From: Anaerobacillus arseniciselenatis
GTDB lineage: Bacteria > Bacillota > Bacilli > Bacillales > Anaerobacillaceae
Assembly: GCF_001865995.1 (NCBI RefSeq)
Contig: NZ_MLQQ01000005.1
Span: forward strand, 1 to 64,000
Length of the DNA stretch: 64,000 bases
Direction: 5' to 3'
The position numbers and the translations under genes were made by a program. Of the stretch, positions 62,154 through 64,000 are shown piece by piece; position 1 is the first letter of the stretch, and the number at the start of each line of letters is the position of its first letter. Under the pieces are notes generated by a model, which saw only the letters and a program-made list of their open reading frames with translations, ran no database searches and was not told the origin of the DNA.

Positions 62154-63065
62154 TTAAAACGCCTCGATAAACTGAATAACCGCCGGTCCTAAAAGAACGA
62201 TAAAGAGACTAGGAAAAATGAAAAGTACGAGTGGAAATAACATTTTAATTGGGGCTTTCATTGCTTCTTCTTCGGCTCGTTGTTTTCTACGCTCTCGAAC
62301 TTCATTCGATTGAACTCTTAACACTTGAACCATTCCGATCCCTAGCTTCTCAGCTTGCAAAATATTACTAATTAAAACACTCACTTCATCAACGACGAGC
62401 CTTTCCTTTACTCCTACTAGTGCTTCACGCCTCGTTTTTCCGAGACGGATTTCTTCTAAACAACGATGAAACTCTTGTGATAAGACGCCGTTTTTTTTGG
62501 CGACGACTTTACTTAATGCCGCATCAAAGCCGAGCCCTGCCTCTAAGCTAACCGTCAGTAAATCTAAAATATCAGGTAATTGTTTTAACGCTAAATGGCT
62601 TCTCGTTTTAATTTTTTGCTTCAAATAAAAATGTGGTAAAAAAAGACTCATCACCAAACCAAATAATGCAAATATAAATACTGCTGCAAAAGAAGCCTTT
62701 AACATGACAGCATAAACTCCAAAAAAGAATGGTAATAAAAGCATTAGCGCTAATTGTAGCAACCGGAATTCAACGGTTGCCATACCAAATGGGTTTCCTG
62801 CTTGAAGTAACTTGATTTCTAACTTTGCTTCTTTTTCTCCTGGAACACGACGTCGTTTAAAGCTTTTTTTGAGCTCTAACCAAAGCGGATAACATATGCG
62901 TTTGAAAAATGAGGGAGCCGTTTCTTCCTCAGCACTTTGCTTCTGTTTTTCTTTATTTAAAAACATGGCCATCCGTCTTTGAATCCTTTGCCTTCGTTCA
63001 TCATGAAATAGTAAAAATGCGTATAAAAACAGTGTAATCGTAAAGAAAAAGGTGAAATAAACCAT
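62154..63065 (-). CDS. tadC: TadC-type type II/IV secretion F-family protein
   Basis: About 303 residues with an N-terminal transmembrane helix, a central pair and a C-terminal helix, and a T2SSF domain (about 165-290; LKQLPDILDLLTVSLEAGLG then FDAALSKV). TadC and TadB form the inner-membrane platform of Tad/Flp pili. The ATG at 63065 has GAGGTG 7 bases upstream. It follows tadB directly, slightly overlapping. Confidence 0.85.
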   Translation of the reverse strand: MVYFTFFFTITLFLYAFLLFHDERRQRIQRRMAMFLNKEKQKQSAEEETAPSFFKRICYPLWLELKKSFKRRRVPGEKEAKLEIKLLQAGNPFGMATVEFRLLQLALMLLLPFFFGVYAVMLKASFAAVFIFALFGLVMSLFLPHFYLKQKIKTRSHLALKQLPDILDLLTVSLEAGLGFDAALSKVVAKKNGVLSQEFHRCLEEIRLGKTRREALVGVKERLVVDEVSVLISNILQAEKLGIGMVQVLRVQSNEVRERRKQRAEEEAMKAPIKMLFPLVLFIFPSLFIVLLGPAVIQFIEAF

Positions 63066-63069
63066 CCTC

Positions 63070-64000
63070 CTACACCTCAATTACTGTTAATTTTCGGATT
63101 AAAATGAAACCAATGATTCCGGCAACAAGTCCAATAAGGATCATCCCAAGACCGATCGGATGAGAAAAAAGTGTTCCGATATAGTCAGGTTCAATAAAGT
63201 AAATAACGATGGCTAATATAATCGGTAAAAGGCCAATGACAATTCCCGAAAGTCTCCCTTGCGCCGTTAACGTTAAGATTTGCTGCTGAATTCTCGTTCG
63301 ATCACGAATTGTTTCAACGATTTTATCTAAAACGGTAGCTAAGTTACCGCCCACTTGCCTTTGGATTAAAATTGCTTGAATCATTAATTCTAAGTCTTCA
63401 CTTGGCATTCGTTCTTTTAAACTTGTCAATGCTTCCTCAATTGAACTTCCGTATTGCATCTCACGAAGAACGATCTCCATTTCCTCTTTCATTGGTGAAT
63501 TTGCTTCTTCCACAACCGTCTTTAATGCTTGCGGAAAACTAAACCCTGCTCTAAGTGAACCAACAACCGTCGTGATCATATCTGGCAAACTATCATTAAA
63601 CTTTTTCATTCTTTCTAATTGCTTCTTTTTTACCCACCAAATCGGGATAAAGTAACCAATAAAAAATCCTAAAAATAAAAAGAATAAATTACCGGATAAA
63701 ATATATAAAAACATTCCTAATAAAGCAGTTGAGATAAATTGAAACAACAAATATTCTTCTGGCTTTAAAGGTACCCCCGCTCTTTTTAACGATAAATCTA
63801 ACTTAATATCTTTCTTTTTCGTTAATAGACGATTTTTTAACTGCTGATTTGCGACTCGAAACTGAACGATGAAATTGAACTTTTTACGGTCAAGCTTTAT
63901 GCCCTCAGGACCCTTTTTCAAATAATGTTTAATCCTTTTTTGCATACGTTTATCTGTCAAAAAAAACAATTGAAAAATGGCAATAAAAAATAAACAAGAT
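63070..64000 (-). CDS. tadB: TadB-type F-family protein, 5' end outside the window
   Basis: At least 310 residues. The T2SSF domain (about 130-250) contains SLPDMITTVVGSLRAGFSFP and IQRQVGGNLATVLDKIVETI. Transmembrane helices lie before and after it. The frame stays open to base 64000 and the upstream codons encode a hydrophobic FFIAIFQLFFL segment, so the true start lies beyond the window. The pair suggests a Tad pilus or related secretion locus continuing past the edge. Confidence 0.85.
   Translation of the reverse strand, partial: SCLFFIAIFQLFFLTDKRMQKRIKHYLKKGPEGIKLDRKKFNFIVQFRVANQQLKNRLLTKKKDIKLDLSLKRAGVPLKPEEYLLFQFISTALLGMFLYILSGNLFFLFLGFFIGYFIPIWWVKKKQLERMKKFNDSLPDMITTVVGSLRAGFSFPQALKTVVEEANSPMKEEMEIVLREMQYGSSIEEALTSLKERMPSEDLELMIQAILIQRQVGGNLATVLDKIVETIRDRTRIQQQILTLTAQGRLSGIVIGLLPIILAIVIYFIEPDYIGTLFSHPIGLGMILIGLVAGIIGFILIRKLTVIEV

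Overview
The window looks like chromosomal DNA of an endospore-forming member of the Bacillaceae, AT-rich and close in gene order to Bacillus subtilis. The evidence is the sprT-cmpA-tex-sigB operon-ndoA/ndoAI-alr-ydcC-acpS-ydcA neighbourhood, the spore genes (cmpA, a gerA-type operon), sigX-rsiX, and Bacillus-type signals (M-box, sigma-B, sigma-L, cre and Fur sites). An alkaliphilic or halotolerant relative is possible but the sequence does not prove it.

Layout. 1-1.8 kb: the 5' end of a 16S rRNA gene with tandem promoters, preceded by eleven tRNA genes, all on the minus strand. 1.9-5.1 kb: sprT-like gene, cmpA and tex. 5.5-10.4 kb: the eight-gene stress operon rsbR-rsbS-rsbT-rsbU-rsbV-rsbW-sigB-rsbX. 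10.6-17.3 kb: EndoA toxin-antitoxin pair, alanine racemase, a ydcC lipoprotein, a fused NAD(P)H-hydrate repair enzyme, acpS and a rhomboid protease. 17.4-17.8 kb: a non-coding array of six 52-bp repeats. 18.2-22.9 kb: a Fur-box gene of the DUF2325 family, then two M-box riboswitches controlling mgtE and mgtC-mgtE. 23.0-27.5 kb: a DUF1540 mini-protein and a Fur-controlled ferric iron ABC transporter. 27.7-31.6 kb: gerA-type germinant receptor operon. 32.0-35.4 kb: a CsoR/CstR-type sensor, a ba3-type cytochrome oxidase (subunits IIa, II, I) and a rhodanese lipoprotein. 35.7-44.4 kb: an MFS transporter, then arginine/ornithine/proline catabolism (rocF, putB, rocD, rocA) with a RocR-like sigma-54 activator. 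44.6-48.5 kb: YitT-type and YfhP-type membrane proteins and sigX-rsiX. 49.1-53.1 kb: a GbsR-type regulator divergent from opuAA-AB-AC. 53.2-55.0 kb: a 47-residue protein, a GerMN lipoprotein and a flavin reductase-like protein. 55.2-59.2 kb: a two-component system and an HPt-REC-GGDEF-REC protein. 59.5-62.0 kb: modABC. 62.2 kb to the edge: tadC and the truncated tadB.

How the parts work together. The sigB block is a complete partner-switching module with an internal sigma-B promoter before rsbV. The roc block converts arginine and proline to glutamate under a sigma-54 promoter that has RocR-like half-sites and an adjacent cre site. Metal supply is visible for iron (three Fur-box promoters), magnesium (two M-boxes) and molybdate (modABC). 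The ba3 oxidase promoter carries an FNR/CRP-type palindrome centred about 41.5 bases before the predicted start.

The least explained content is intergenic. One family is a hairpin repeat whose arms differ in sequence from copy to copy yet stay self-complementary around a constant core; it has short forms (42.4-42.9 kb, 16.3 kb) and long forms with an insert (5.3 kb, 48.9 kb). Another is a 116-bp MITE-like element with TGAATTTCATAATT ends and a perfect 15-bp inner stem. The 52-bp array, a 113-bp tandem duplication and recurring heptad and palindrome motifs complete the set. No phage, insertion-sequence transposase or CRISPR array was seen.
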